This document shows, in pieces, positions 13,822 through 21,100 of a stretch of 22,764 nucleotides of DNA. The notes beneath the pieces were generated by a model, which had not been told where the DNA came from, ran no database searches, and saw nothing but the letters and a program-made list of their open reading frames with translations. Position 1 is the stretch's first letter; each line of letters opens with the position of its first letter. The position numbers and the translations under genes are program-made. Source of the stretch: Brevundimonas sp. (GTDB taxonomy: Bacteria; Pseudomonadota; Alphaproteobacteria; Caulobacterales; Caulobacteraceae); contig NZ_QFNM01000040.1 in assembly GCF_003248455.1 (NCBI RefSeq), forward strand, positions 1 through 22,764. Reading direction: 5' to 3'.

Positions 13822-15824
13822 CCTGCGTGCTCAGCCGCAGATGAGTAAGGTTGAGTTGTGTCGTTAAAGCCGAGTTTATCGAGAATCCGGTCCGGTATCT
13901 GGTAAAATTCTATGTTGGGACCGGGGTAAATCGAGGTTCTTGCATAGACGTGGTAGGGTGCGGACAGGCCCTCCTTCTTGGCTTCTTCCACAATCGCCTT
14001 AAACGTGGCCCGGTCAAAAACCGAAGCTTTACTTGGCCCGCTCCACACGAGAAAGAAGCCTTCTCCTCGCGCGCTGACGGCAAAGAGATGGGCGTGCTGG
14101 CCCGCCGGAAGCCGACGCAAGTGCGAAGCGCTCCGCTCGCTCTGGTCCCAATGAGACGTAAGCAACAGATCGAGCATCTCTTCCCGTTCCAACGCCAACA
14201 CCGCGTCGGCATCAACCGCCAGCATCAACTTGGAATAGCGGAAGCCGCCAGTGAGAGGCGTGGCTGTTCTGCTTACGACCCCTGCCTTATCAACACGCTC
14301 GCCGCTGATTGCACGTTCGACACGTTTGTAAGTCAGGGTTCTTGCGTAAGGGTCGCCACGCTCCGGGCGCCCTTGCTCCACGAGAATAAACCGACGATTC
14401 GCACCAGCTTCGGTGTTGAGTTCAAGAACGGCGTGAGCCGTCGTGCCTGAGCCCGCGAACGGATCGAGGACAATACCAGTCGGCGGGCACCAGATTTGGA
14501 TCAGCTTCTTGATTAACTTGAGCGGCTTGACGGTCTCGAAGCCGTGATCACGTCCTACAAGTGCGTTAAGCTCTTCAACCCCATCGCGACTCCGGCCGCT
14601 CAACGAGGAAAGCCAAGATACCGCGCCGATCTCGGTAGGTGTTTCGTCCTCCTCCACCCAGAAAGTGGTTGGAACAACACCCGCCTTTACTAACTCCTTG
14701 TGCATCTTTTTGACCGGCTTCTGAAGCCCGTCGAGCCCCCAATAAAGGGTTGGCCATGCACCTTGATCAAGCCGGGTTTGCGCGCGCGCTCGCGACTTAG
14801 CGAGAAGCTGAGCCCGCTTCTCCTCGCTGGCCCGTGCCCAACCCTTAATCGCTAAGGCAAGCCCCCGATCATCCCCCAAGTCGTAGTCTTCGTAGTCAGC
14901 ATCCCACTCTTGCAGCCACGATTTCATCTGAGTGCGTCGGCTGGCCCAATGCCTGTTGCCCGGACCGAAGAACTCGCCTGTAAAAGGATTTTGAATCGCG
15001 TAGTCGCTGGCTTTGCGTCGCTCGGGTGCCGTCAAGTCACCTTGCTTCCATTCTCCAAGCGGATCGTTGTCGAGGTTCTGGAACCGCGCGGTAGATTTTG
15101 CGCTACGCTGGGTTCGCGCAGCATCCTTATTCTTGGCGTAGACCAGCACATACTCCGTTGTGACAGAGACGTGCGACACGTCATTCTTCGGTGTCGTTTT
15201 CTGCCAATTGATGATTGCGAGGCGATTGTGTTCACCAAAAACCTCGTCCAGCACCATTCCCAGTCGGTAGAGTTCCCGCTGGTCGATACACATCGCCAGC
15301 ACGCCAGAAGGACGAAGCATCTCCTTCATGGCCCAAAGTCGGGGCACGATGAAGCGCAGCCATTTGCTGTGCTTTGAACCGTCGTCAGCCGACACAAGGG
15401 GTCCAAGGTCTGGGTCGTTAGGGTCGGTGTCCCAGCGGTCGTTGTAGCGGAAGTCTTTGCCTGTGTTGTAGGGCGGATCAGCGATGATGAGGTCCGCTTG
15501 GCCTCGATACTTGTAGAGGGAGACCATCGCCTGAAGGTTCTCGCCTTCGACGATTAGGTTGCAGGCTTGGTCCGCCTCGGAACCGACGCAAAGCTTCCCC
15601 TCGATCTTCTGACGGCGGGGTTTCACCATCCGAACAATCCGCCACGGAAGCGACTGGCCCTTATAGTGGAGTCGCAGCGCGCCCGCTTCCTCAGCATCGC
15701 GACGGTTGAGCGCGTGGATTAACTCTTCCCGACTGAGAGCATCATAGGACGTTTCGGACAATGCAGAGCGCCCCGCGCATATGTGGAGATGATCGAGCGG
15801 GGGTGGATAGCCCGTGGCCGACAT
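13818..15824 (-). CDS. mod: Type III DNA methyltransferase, Mod subunit (N6-adenine)
   Basis: This 668-residue beta-class N6-adenine methyltransferase has the catalytic motif IV DPPYN at 116-120 and the AdoMet-binding motif I LDPFAGSGTT at 453-462. That order (IV before I) defines the beta class used by Type III systems. The target recognition region lies between the two motifs, about residues 210-440. Mod recognises the site, methylates one strand, and is required for Res activity. The ATG at 15824 has only a GAGG directly before it. The coupled res gene follows with a four-base overlap. No simple repeat that would make mod phase-variable is visible. Confidence 0.95.
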   Translation of the reverse strand: MSATGYPPPLDHLHICAGRSALSETSYDALSREELIHALNRRDAEEAGALRLHYKGQSLPWRIVRMVKPRRQKIEGKLCVGSEADQACNLIVEGENLQAMVSLYKYRGQADLIIADPPYNTGKDFRYNDRWDTDPNDPDLGPLVSADDGSKHSKWLRFIVPRLWAMKEMLRPSGVLAMCIDQRELYRLGMVLDEVFGEHNRLAIINWQKTTPKNDVSHVSVTTEYVLVYAKNKDAARTQRSAKSTARFQNLDNDPLGEWKQGDLTAPERRKASDYAIQNPFTGEFFGPGNRHWASRRTQMKSWLQEWDADYEDYDLGDDRGLALAIKGWARASEEKRAQLLAKSRARAQTRLDQGAWPTLYWGLDGLQKPVKKMHKELVKAGVVPTTFWVEEDETPTEIGAVSWLSSLSGRSRDGVEELNALVGRDHGFETVKPLKLIKKLIQIWCPPTGIVLDPFAGSGTTAHAVLELNTEAGANRRFILVEQGRPERGDPYARTLTYKRVERAISGERVDKAGVVSRTATPLTGGFRYSKLMLAVDADAVLALEREEMLDLLLTSHWDQSERSASHLRRLPAGQHAHLFAVSARGEGFFLVWSGPSKASVFDRATFKAIVEEAKKEGLSAPYHVYARTSIYPGPNIEFYQIPDRILDKLGFNDTTQPYSSAAEHAG

Positions 15825-15990
15825 CCTCGCTCAATCTTAGTAGCAGCTAGACACCAAAGCCCAAGGTGAAACGCAAGGGTCGGGGTCAAGACAGAAGCAT
15901 TTAAGGCGTGGGTGCGTCATAGTCGGTCGTAATGACCGCAGCCGCAGTGTTGCTCTCGACGAGAGGCGCACTGACGGCATAGGTAGATAA

Positions 15991-16015
15991 ATACCGGAAA
16001 GGAGACCTCCGGTAT
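15991..16015 (+). promoter_or_regulatory. Perfect inverted repeat enclosing the RBS and overlapping the start codon
   Basis: ATACCGGA (15991-15998) is the exact complement of TCCGGTAT (16008-16015), with a nine-base loop holding AAGGAG. The ATG at 16014 begins inside the 3' arm. As RNA this would be an eight-bp stem displaying the ribosome binding site in its loop and hiding the start codon. As DNA it is also a good operator palindrome. Confidence 0.65.
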
Positions 16016-16244
16016 GGACATCTATCACCACTTCGAAGCTCGCGGTCTCACCGACTCTTACAGACATTTCAGCAGCGCATGGCTTGGCCGCGCAGAGAAC
16101 TATCTCTGCCTCCGATCTGGGCGAGGGCCTTCCGCTGATGCCTTGATCGAACTGTTCCAAACCCTCTGGAGAGAAGGTGAGTTCGCGCTTGCGGCGAGGG
16201 TCGCGTGGGCGGTTTTGTGGCTGAAGCCAGAGGCGCGGCGATGA
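16014..16244 (+). CDS. Hypothetical protein, DUF6626-like (76 aa)
   Basis: The pattern S-x-WLGR-x-ENY-x-C-L-R-SGRGPSADALIELF (about residues 21-48) followed by L-A-ARVAWAVLW resembles a family of small alphaproteobacterial proteins found on plasmids and islands; I think DUF6626, but I cannot confirm it. Function unknown. The start at 16014 has AAGGAG (15999-16004) about nine bases before it, inside the loop of a perfect hairpin, so translation is likely regulated. It overlaps the next gene by four bases (ATGA). It is divergent from mod; the intervening region also holds CGGTC-N5-GACCG at about 15926-15940. Confidence 0.65.
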   Translation: MDIYHHFEARGLTDSYRHFSSAWLGRAENYLCLRSGRGPSADALIELFQTLWREGEFALAARVAWAVLWLKPEARR

Positions 16245-16432
16245 ACGACGACGACCTGCTGTTCGGCGTGGACGATCTGGAAGGCTACAAACGGGGAGAA
16301 CTGCCGGAGGGGTGGCTGTCTGACCAGCATGACCTACTGGAGGCACGATGTCGCGCCCATACGGCCAAGCTCGAAAAGCTCCTCGCCTCGGCGCCCCCGG
16401 CGGTAGTCGCGCGCTTTGACGAGCCGATCTGA
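16241..16432 (+). CDS. Hypothetical acidic protein (63 aa)
   Basis: A small protein with an acidic N-terminus (MNDDDLLFGVDDLE) and a helical C-terminal half rich in Lys, Glu and Ala. The start at 16241 overlaps the stop of the preceding gene in an ATGA, which also excludes the upstream in-frame start at 16205. The two genes are therefore probably translated together from the regulated start at 16014. Two weak hairpins follow (16497-16509 and 16525-16538). Function unknown. Confidence 0.55.
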   Translation: MNDDDLLFGVDDLEGYKRGELPEGWLSDQHDLLEARCRAHTAKLEKLLASAPPAVVARFDEPI

Positions 16433-16496
16433 AGGACCCGACCGAGGATGACGCTCAGTCGCCAAAGTGGTCGGGGTCTGGGAAGAGCGACTAAAT

Positions 16497-16538
16497 CCTC
16501 GCCGCGAGGGTTGCGTGGACGATCCGGTCGGAGGACCG
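16497..16538. terminator. Two small hairpins between convergent genes
   Basis: CCTCG-CCG-CGAGG (16497-16509) and CGGTC-GGAG-GACCG (16525-16538) are perfect five-bp stems with short loops. They lie between the end of the 16241 gene and the end of the minus-strand gene at 16564. No U-run follows either, so a terminator role is weakly supported. Confidence 0.3.
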
Positions 16539-16563
16539 TTCAGATGGATAATGATTGTGCGGA

Positions 16564-17256
16564 TCACGCGGCTGGCGGCATCATTGGCATATCTGCTTCA
16601 TAGTCGCCCACCTCGGCTCTCTCGCGCCATCGCTTCTCATCCTTAAACAAGTTTCTCAATGCGGCAGCAATGGCGTTCTTTGCAGCTAACATCGTGTGAT
16701 ATTGCTCATCGCGATCAGCGAATGACTTAATCCAAGGCAGGCCGATTTCAAGAAAAACAGCCTTTGTCTCTAGCTCGATGTTTCGGGTGAACGCTTCGAC
16801 TTCCTGATCTGTGGGATCGTTCCATTGAGGATCATACAGATAGCATAAGTCTTTGAAGCGCATCTCGCCGGTGGTGCGGAAAGCTTTGCGCGTCAGGATG
16901 TCGCTGGCGCGTCGCCACCGCTCCTGCTCCTTCCAGCCGGAAATGAGTCCGAGGGCAACGCCGAGCGGCGGCAGAGTATCGGATGTGGATTGATGCTCAA
17001 TCTCATCGCCCCGAGGTGGGTAGCCGCCTTCAAGATACCCGCGAAGGGTGGTCGCATTGTCCCTGAACAGTAGCAGATAGTCATACCGCCAGCGCCGCTG
17101 CTTCCCGACCTTGATGAACGGGGGAATTTTCGAGGCGTCGTTGGTGGCCGTGTGGTGCTCAAAGCGCCGCGCAAGGGTTCGCTGGCTAATGCCGAGCACG
17201 TCGCAGACGTTAGATTGTCCCAGCAGGTCCGTGGGGAAATAGGTTCTCGCGGCCAT
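16564..17256 (-). CDS. Putative DNA-binding protein with N-terminal winged-HTH-like region (230 aa)
   Basis: The N-terminal part (about residues 10-60) looks like an excisionase/MerR-type binding domain: SNVCDVLGISQRTLARRFE is a likely helix-turn-helix, and PPFIKVGKQRRWRYDYLLLF resembles the wing and anchor seen in such domains. The rest is predicted helical and acidic, with no family recognised. The ATG at 17256 was preferred over a TTG at 17271. The upstream divergent region carries two sets of helically phased repeats, which this protein could bind to regulate itself and the operon starting at 17434. That is inference. Confidence 0.65.
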   Translation of the reverse strand: MAARTYFPTDLLGQSNVCDVLGISQRTLARRFEHHTATNDASKIPPFIKVGKQRRWRYDYLLLFRDNATTLRGYLEGGYPPRGDEIEHQSTSDTLPPLGVALGLISGWKEQERWRRASDILTRKAFRTTGEMRFKDLCYLYDPQWNDPTDQEVEAFTRNIELETKAVFLEIGLPWIKSFADRDEQYHTMLAAKNAIAAALRNLFKDEKRWRERAEVGDYEADMPMMPPAA

Positions 17257-17277
17257 GCCTGACCTGATCAACCCGTA

Positions 17278-17294
17278 GTTAACGCCCGGTTAAC
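17278..17294. promoter_or_regulatory. Paired GTTAAC palindromes
   Basis: GTTAAC occurs at 17278-17283 and 17289-17294 with five bases between, a period of 11. Two palindromes one helical turn apart directly upstream of the DNA-binding gene are typical of a dimer operator. The protein that binds is unknown. Confidence 0.5.
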
Positions 17295-17314
17295 AATAGA
17301 AAAGCCGCCAGTGT

Positions 17315-17332
17315 CATAGTTTGGCATAGTTT
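17315..17332. promoter_or_regulatory. Tandem CATAGTTT repeats
   Basis: CATAGTTT at 17315-17322 is repeated at 17325-17332, a period of 10 bases, in the divergent space between 17256 and 17434. A related TGTCATA occurs at 17313 and again at about 17352. One-turn spacing suggests a protein binding site controlling one or both flanking transcripts. Confidence 0.45.
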
Positions 17333-17433
17333 TCGCCGTTGCTGTCATATGGCAATGGCGCGCGTGTATTTGTGAGTATCCACCCACCGAAGAGCAACGC
17401 CAGATCGGCGAAGCAGAAATGATGGGAGATACG

Positions 17434-17826
17434 ATGAAATACTTTTTTCACTACGCCGATGGCATTGCCGGTATCAACATTGATGACATGGGTCGCCTGC
17501 CTTCGGGTCGTGCGTGGTTTCACATCAAAGAACCCTGCGCTCCTGAAATCGGCAAGCGCGTTGCGTCTGCGTATGCAGATGATCAGGTTATCACTCAATG
17601 GGTTGTTGACGGACACCCGTCCGGTGAGCCGCTGTTTGTCTGGACTTCAACGCCGCGTCCTAGCGCAGAAGATGAACGGTTCATGGGTCGGGAAATCGAC
17701 CGGCTGACGGGTGTCAAGATCATGCCCGAACCTCAAGCATCCGCTGCTGATTTCGAGAGAATCAATAGGGCCGCCCTGAAGCGTGCTCGGAAGGCAATGA
17801 AGCGGCGTGAAGGGACGGTGGCGTAA
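17434..17826 (+). CDS. Hypothetical protein (130 aa), first gene of the right-hand operon
   Basis: No family recognised. The N-terminal half appears beta-rich with many aromatics (MKYFFHYADGIAGINIDD), and the C-terminus is strongly basic (AALKRARKAMKRR), which might bind nucleic acid. GGGAG at 17424-17428 stands five bases before the chosen ATG; ATG codons at 17419 and 17422 lack this. The stop overlaps the next start by one base (TAATG). It is the first of a packed plus-strand series reaching 20198. Function unknown. Confidence 0.65.
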   Translation: MKYFFHYADGIAGINIDDMGRLPSGRAWFHIKEPCAPEIGKRVASAYADDQVITQWVVDGHPSGEPLFVWTSTPRPSAEDERFMGREIDRLTGVKIMPEPQASAADFERINRAALKRARKAMKRREGTVA

Positions 17827-18533
17827 TGAGCGGACGCGAAGCATATGCCGTTGTCTCGCGCGAGCGTGGCGATGACGGGCGAAAGCAGCCGCACGTCCAA
17901 ATCACCTGCGCTGACTGTCGCGCCCACGATTACCTTGTGATTAGCGGCGCCTCTGCGCCCCCGGCAGTCGCCAACCAAGCGTTTCGGCGACGCGGTTGGA
18001 GTGTCGGCCACTCCCGAACCCACGACCTCTGTCCGAAGTGCAACCCGCGCTTCGGAAAGGCCAAAGCCCATCGGGCGGTCGCCAATCTCGCTGTCGTAGT
18101 GCCGCTGCCGCCGGTCAATCCGCCGCAAAGTCCGCAACCTGTTTCCAACAACAAAGGAGTCGAACCAATGCCCCGCCTCGTCACCAACAACCCTCGCCCA
18201 GAAGTGCGTCAGCCGACCCGTGAAGACCGCCGCCGCGTGCTGGATGAAATCACCGCCTGCTACACAGACATTGGATACGCCGGAGATGCTTCCGACGCCA
18301 CTGTTGCGGCGAAGCTCGATGTGCCCCGCGTATGGGTTAGCGACATCAGAGACGAATTCTTCGGCCCGGATCAGAACGAGGCCACCGTCGTCTTCCGCGC
18401 CGATGTGGAGAAGCTGATCCGACTGGGCCGCAGCCTCGAAGATCGAGCCATGACCCTCGCAGCCGAAGGCGAGGCCCTGCGTCAGGAAGCTGAGCGCATC
18501 GCCAACCTCGCCATAGACCGGAGGGTCGCGTGA
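17826..18533 (+). CDS. Hypothetical protein with a zinc-finger-like N-terminus and an internal start site
   Basis: The N-terminal part carries CADC (about residues 28-31) and CPKC (about 69-72), a four-cysteine arrangement that could hold one zinc, followed by a basic stretch and a proline-rich linker (VVVPLPPVNPPQSPQP). The C-terminal part (from about residue 115) is a separate helical domain without a known motif. AAAGGAG at about 18154-18160 lies eight bases before an in-frame ATG at 18168, so a shorter 121-residue product may also be made. The start overlaps the preceding stop (TAATG). Possible nucleic-acid binding; role unknown. Confidence 0.65.
   Translation: MSGREAYAVVSRERGDDGRKQPHVQITCADCRAHDYLVISGASAPPAVANQAFRRRGWSVGHSRTHDLCPKCNPRFGKAKAHRAVANLAVVVPLPPVNPPQSPQPVSNNKGVEPMPRLVTNNPRPEVRQPTREDRRRVLDEITACYTDIGYAGDASDATVAAKLDVPRVWVSDIRDEFFGPDQNEATVVFRADVEKLIRLGRSLEDRAMTLAAEGEALRQEAERIANLAIDRRVA
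18154..18170 (+). promoter_or_regulatory. Internal ribosome binding site and start codon
   Basis: AAAGGAG followed eight bases later by ATG (18168-18170) lies in frame inside the gene 17826-18533, exactly at the boundary between the cysteine-rich half with its proline linker and the C-terminal domain. It looks as strong as the real start sites nearby. Confidence 0.55.
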
Positions 18534-18613
18534 TGCCCACCCGTGCTGCGACCGTCTCAATCGCGTTTTCTAAGCGCTGAATGAAGCCGATAAACCAAGG
18601 AGTGATAACGATC

Positions 18614-19108
18614 ATGACCCCCGCCGACGAAATCCTGCTGACCACGATCCTTCGCCGAATGCTCGTCGCAAATGACGACACCGCGATCCTCGCCGACGCT
18701 CGCGGCCTTCAGCGCAAAGTCGTGGGCTTGGGCTTGGACCCCCATAAAATGTCTACGACTTTTGCCGCTGGCTATGGGCGGTATGAACTTCTCACCGGGG
18801 CGATCAGCGAGCGCGACGGCGCGCGATCAGTCGCGCGGATGTGGGAGAAGACGGCCGAAAAAACTCTCAAGACGCTGGCAGATAGCCGGGGCGGTCAGCC
18901 ACCTGAGGGCTACACATGGCGTTGGTCAACCGAGAGCATGGACACCCAAGAAGAGGTGACTGATCGCTGGTCCAAGCGTCTCCAGTGGGAGGTCAAACAG
19001 ATCATCCGCCGCAACGGCGAACTCCATGCGGACAAGGCCAAGCTGGAAGATCAGGTCGCCTACCTTAAGGCGGCGCTGGCCCATGTGACCGGGAAGGAAG
19101 CCGCATGA
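18614..19108 (+). CDS. Hypothetical protein (164 aa)
   Basis: Mostly helical, with a charged C-terminal region that looks like a short coiled coil (RRNGELHADKAKLEDQVAYL, about residues 135-155). No family recognised. AAGGAG at 18597-18602 is 11 bases before the ATG at 18614; the ATG at 18581 is in frame but has no ribosome binding site. The stop overlaps the next gene (ATGA at 19105-19108). Function unknown. Confidence 0.6.
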   Translation: MTPADEILLTTILRRMLVANDDTAILADARGLQRKVVGLGLDPHKMSTTFAAGYGRYELLTGAISERDGARSVARMWEKTAEKTLKTLADSRGGQPPEGYTWRWSTESMDTQEEVTDRWSKRLQWEVKQIIRRNGELHADKAKLEDQVAYLKAALAHVTGKEAA

Positions 19109-19422
19109 CCGGCGACGAAATGGAAGCCGCTCGGGCTGCGATGTCGCAGCCGTCGAAGGTCCACTTGTGGCTGGTCAACAACCACGAAGTCTATTGGGAG
19201 CAGCTTGACGCGCTGCTTCCGAACCGGTGCTTCGTGCCGCCCAAAGATCATGGGAGCCAGCCTCTCATGGCGGTCTACGTTCCTGAATATTCGGTCCCGA
19301 TTGGGACGCGGATTTTCGCTGACGACGACATCAGCGACGGTTTGCCTCCGAACGTATTGAGCATGTGGGACGAGCACACATGCCGCAAGAACTACGGGCC
19401 TTGGCCGTGGGAGACCGCGTGA
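19105..19422 (+). CDS. Hypothetical protein (105 aa)
   Basis: Rich in aromatics and prolines (HLWLVNNHEVYWEQLDALL; CRKNYGPWPWETA at the end), probably a small globular domain. No family recognised. Its start overlaps the preceding stop (ATGA) and its stop overlaps the next start (TGATG), so it is translationally coupled on both sides. Function unknown. Confidence 0.6.
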   Translation: MTGDEMEAARAAMSQPSKVHLWLVNNHEVYWEQLDALLPNRCFVPPKDHGSQPLMAVYVPEYSVPIGTRIFADDDISDGLPPNVLSMWDEHTCRKNYGPWPWETA

Positions 19423-19568
19423 TGGAAGACGTGTTCCAAGCCATCCGCGCGATGGCCGAACAGCAAGTTCGGGGAGCGGACAGCCGCAAACGATCTGCCA
19501 TCGCTAAAGCCGCTTGGGCACGTCGCAAGGCGAACCTCGGGCGCGCGTCGCAAACTCGTCAGGACTGA
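19422..19568 (+). CDS. Hypothetical basic peptide (48 aa)
   Basis: Very short. The first half is a helix (MEDVFQAIRAMAEQQVRGA) and the second half is strongly basic (RKRSAIAKAAWARRKANL), compatible with nucleic-acid or protein binding. It is kept as a gene because its ATG shares one base with the preceding stop (TGATG) and it fills the gap to the next gene. No family recognised. Confidence 0.45.
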   Translation: MEDVFQAIRAMAEQQVRGADSRKRSAIAKAAWARRKANLGRASQTRQD

Positions 19569-19575
19569 AAACATC

Positions 19576-19881
19576 ATGGCCAACGCATACGTTTCGGCTG
19601 AAACCATCACGCTCGGCGAGGTCATCCATTTGGCCATCGAGCAAGGCTACACCATCGATGTTACCCACAAGGACGGCAGCGGTCGCCCGGTGATGATCAG
19701 CCTCCTATCCTCCGATGGAGAGGATTGGTGTCGCGAGATGTCGGAAGAGAAATCGGCGAATGGCAAGACCCACATCGGGAGCATGGGCGACCCGCGTCTC
19801 GCCAATCTGAACATGGTCGAGGAAGGGTCAGAGGATTACAACATCGTCTGTCATGGCCACTCAGAAGGGGTCGAGTGGTGA
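19576..19881 (+). CDS. Hypothetical protein (101 aa)
   Basis: A small acidic protein with a mixed alpha/beta pattern; the first 40 residues (ITLGEVIHLAIEQGYTIDV) look like a short helix-strand unit. The C-terminal part is rich in Glu, Asp and Gly. A weak AGGA lies about 12 bases before the ATG. The stop overlaps a GTG start of the next gene (GTGA at 19878-19881). No family recognised. Confidence 0.55.
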   Translation: MANAYVSAETITLGEVIHLAIEQGYTIDVTHKDGSGRPVMISLLSSDGEDWCREMSEEKSANGKTHIGSMGDPRLANLNMVEEGSEDYNIVCHGHSEGVEW

Positions 19882-20198
19882 TCCCCTTCCGCGACATCAC
19901 CGGCAATCCGGTCGAACTGGCTAAGAGCAAACGCAGAGCCACCAAAGCCAAAGAACCCGGATGGTGGGGAGAGTTCGAAGGCGAGGTGTTCCAAGCGGAC
20001 AATGGTTTGAGCCGGTGGGCCGTGATCTGGAAGCAGCAGGTCCACCCGGAAGGCTACGACCGGATCAGCTTCTACCGGACCAAGGACGATGCCGTTCAAG
20101 GCTGGGGGAAGGTCCACCGCGAAAACTTTGCGAGTTGGAATCCCAGCGCGCAATTCCATCTGGTCAAGCTGACCAAAGATCGCTCGGTGAAAAGCTGA
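19878..20198 (+). CDS. Hypothetical protein (106 aa), last gene of the right-hand operon
   Basis: The GTG at 19878 was chosen because it overlaps the preceding stop (GTGA) and AAGGGG lies upstream; the open frame to 19725 is an arginine-rich shadow of the previous gene. The N-terminus is basic (AKSKRRATKAKEPGWWGEF), followed by an aromatic, beta-rich domain (WAVIWKQQVHPEGYDRISFY). No family recognised. It ends the packed series; a stretch without clear genes follows. Confidence 0.55.
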   Translation: MIPFRDITGNPVELAKSKRRATKAKEPGWWGEFEGEVFQADNGLSRWAVIWKQQVHPEGYDRISFYRTKDDAVQGWGKVHRENFASWNPSAQFHLVKLTKDRSVKS

Positions 20199-20615
20199 GG
20201 ATGGTCGTCTTCCCGACATCTGCTGACAGGATTTCGTCTTCGGGTGATCGACCTGCTGATCCTCGTTGGAACATATCCTCCAACGGCGTTCGCCCCCGGC
20301 CTTCTGTTAGCCGCGAAGAATGGCTCTCAGCGCGTCTCTGAAGGCACGGAACGGGTTGATCGTGGTCGTGAGCCAGAACGCCCATGAGAGGCCTGTGCGC
20401 GGCTCTCTGGGGCATTTGGAGGGTCGCGGCCAACGGTCAACGAGTGAAAGTCTGCGAAACGATTGGCGGGCGTCCTCGACAGCCGTCTTGTTCTAGCGCT
20501 CGCGCTGGTAAGCCTCATAGAGAGCGGCATAACACCGAAGACCAGCATACTGGGTCCGGTCTCAACCCGCCTGAAAGCGCTGTTTATCTTGACGCTGCTA
20601 ATAGTATTTCATGTC
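20199..20615. other. Right-end noncoding stretch of the element
   Basis: No convincing gene. An inverted repeat CGTTGGA-N8-TCCAACG lies at 20264-20285. A frame opened by a TTG at 20463 runs through the boundary into the DUF72 remnant and would add two hydrophobic segments (LVLALALVSLI and ALFILTLLIVF) to its start; it is probably a by-product of the junction. No att-like direct repeat could be matched within the window. Confidence 0.5.
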
Positions 20616-20623
20616 ATGGGGAC

Positions 20624-21026
20624 CAAGACGTTCGATCCCGAGGATTTCGAGGGCTTCCTGAAGCTGCTGCCCAAGGAGAAGGACGGCGTGCGGCTGCGTC
20701 ATGCGCTGGAAGTGCGAAATCCCACCTTCGCGACCGAACGGTTCCATGACCTGGCCCGCGCATACGGCGCCGCCATCGTCTACGCCGTGGACGACGAGGA
20801 GCCGACCTGGCCCCGGATCGACGAGACGACCGCCGACTTTCGATACGCCCGGCTGATGTCCAGCCGGGAGGACGAACCGACCGGCATGACGGGCGCCGAA
20901 CTGGACGCCATCGCCGAACAGACGCAAGGCTGGGCCAGGGACGGCGAGGTATTCGCCTATTTCATCTCAGGCGCCAAGGTGCGCAACCCGGCGGCGGCCC
21001 AGGCGCTGATCGCCAAGCTGAAATAG
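20624..21026 (+). pseudogene. 3' half of a YecE/DUF72 family gene, cut by the element
   Basis: From about FDPEDFEGFLKLLP onward the frame matches the C-terminal half of DUF72 (YecE-like) proteins: LRHALEVRNPTF, a DDEEPTWP segment, TADF-x-YARLM-x-SREDEPTG, and FAYFISGAKVRNPAAAQALI at the end. Family members are about 240-270 residues; only about 134 remain, so the N-terminal half of the TIM-barrel-like fold is missing. Homology appears to stop at about 20624, where base composition also changes. The simplest reading is that the island inserted into this gene and the other half lies beyond the window. An ATG at 20616 could still start a short product. Confidence 0.75.
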
Positions 21027-21100
21027 GCCGCGCCGTCTTGCGACCGCCCGGCCAGGGCCACATCTAGGCTCCACCCGCCGCAAAGCCTGAAGGATCCTCC

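Noticed and set aside
20264..20285. CGTTGGA-N8-TCCAACG as a terminator
   Set aside because: The stem is only seven bp and is followed by GCGTTCG with no U-run, so it is noted as an inverted repeat only.
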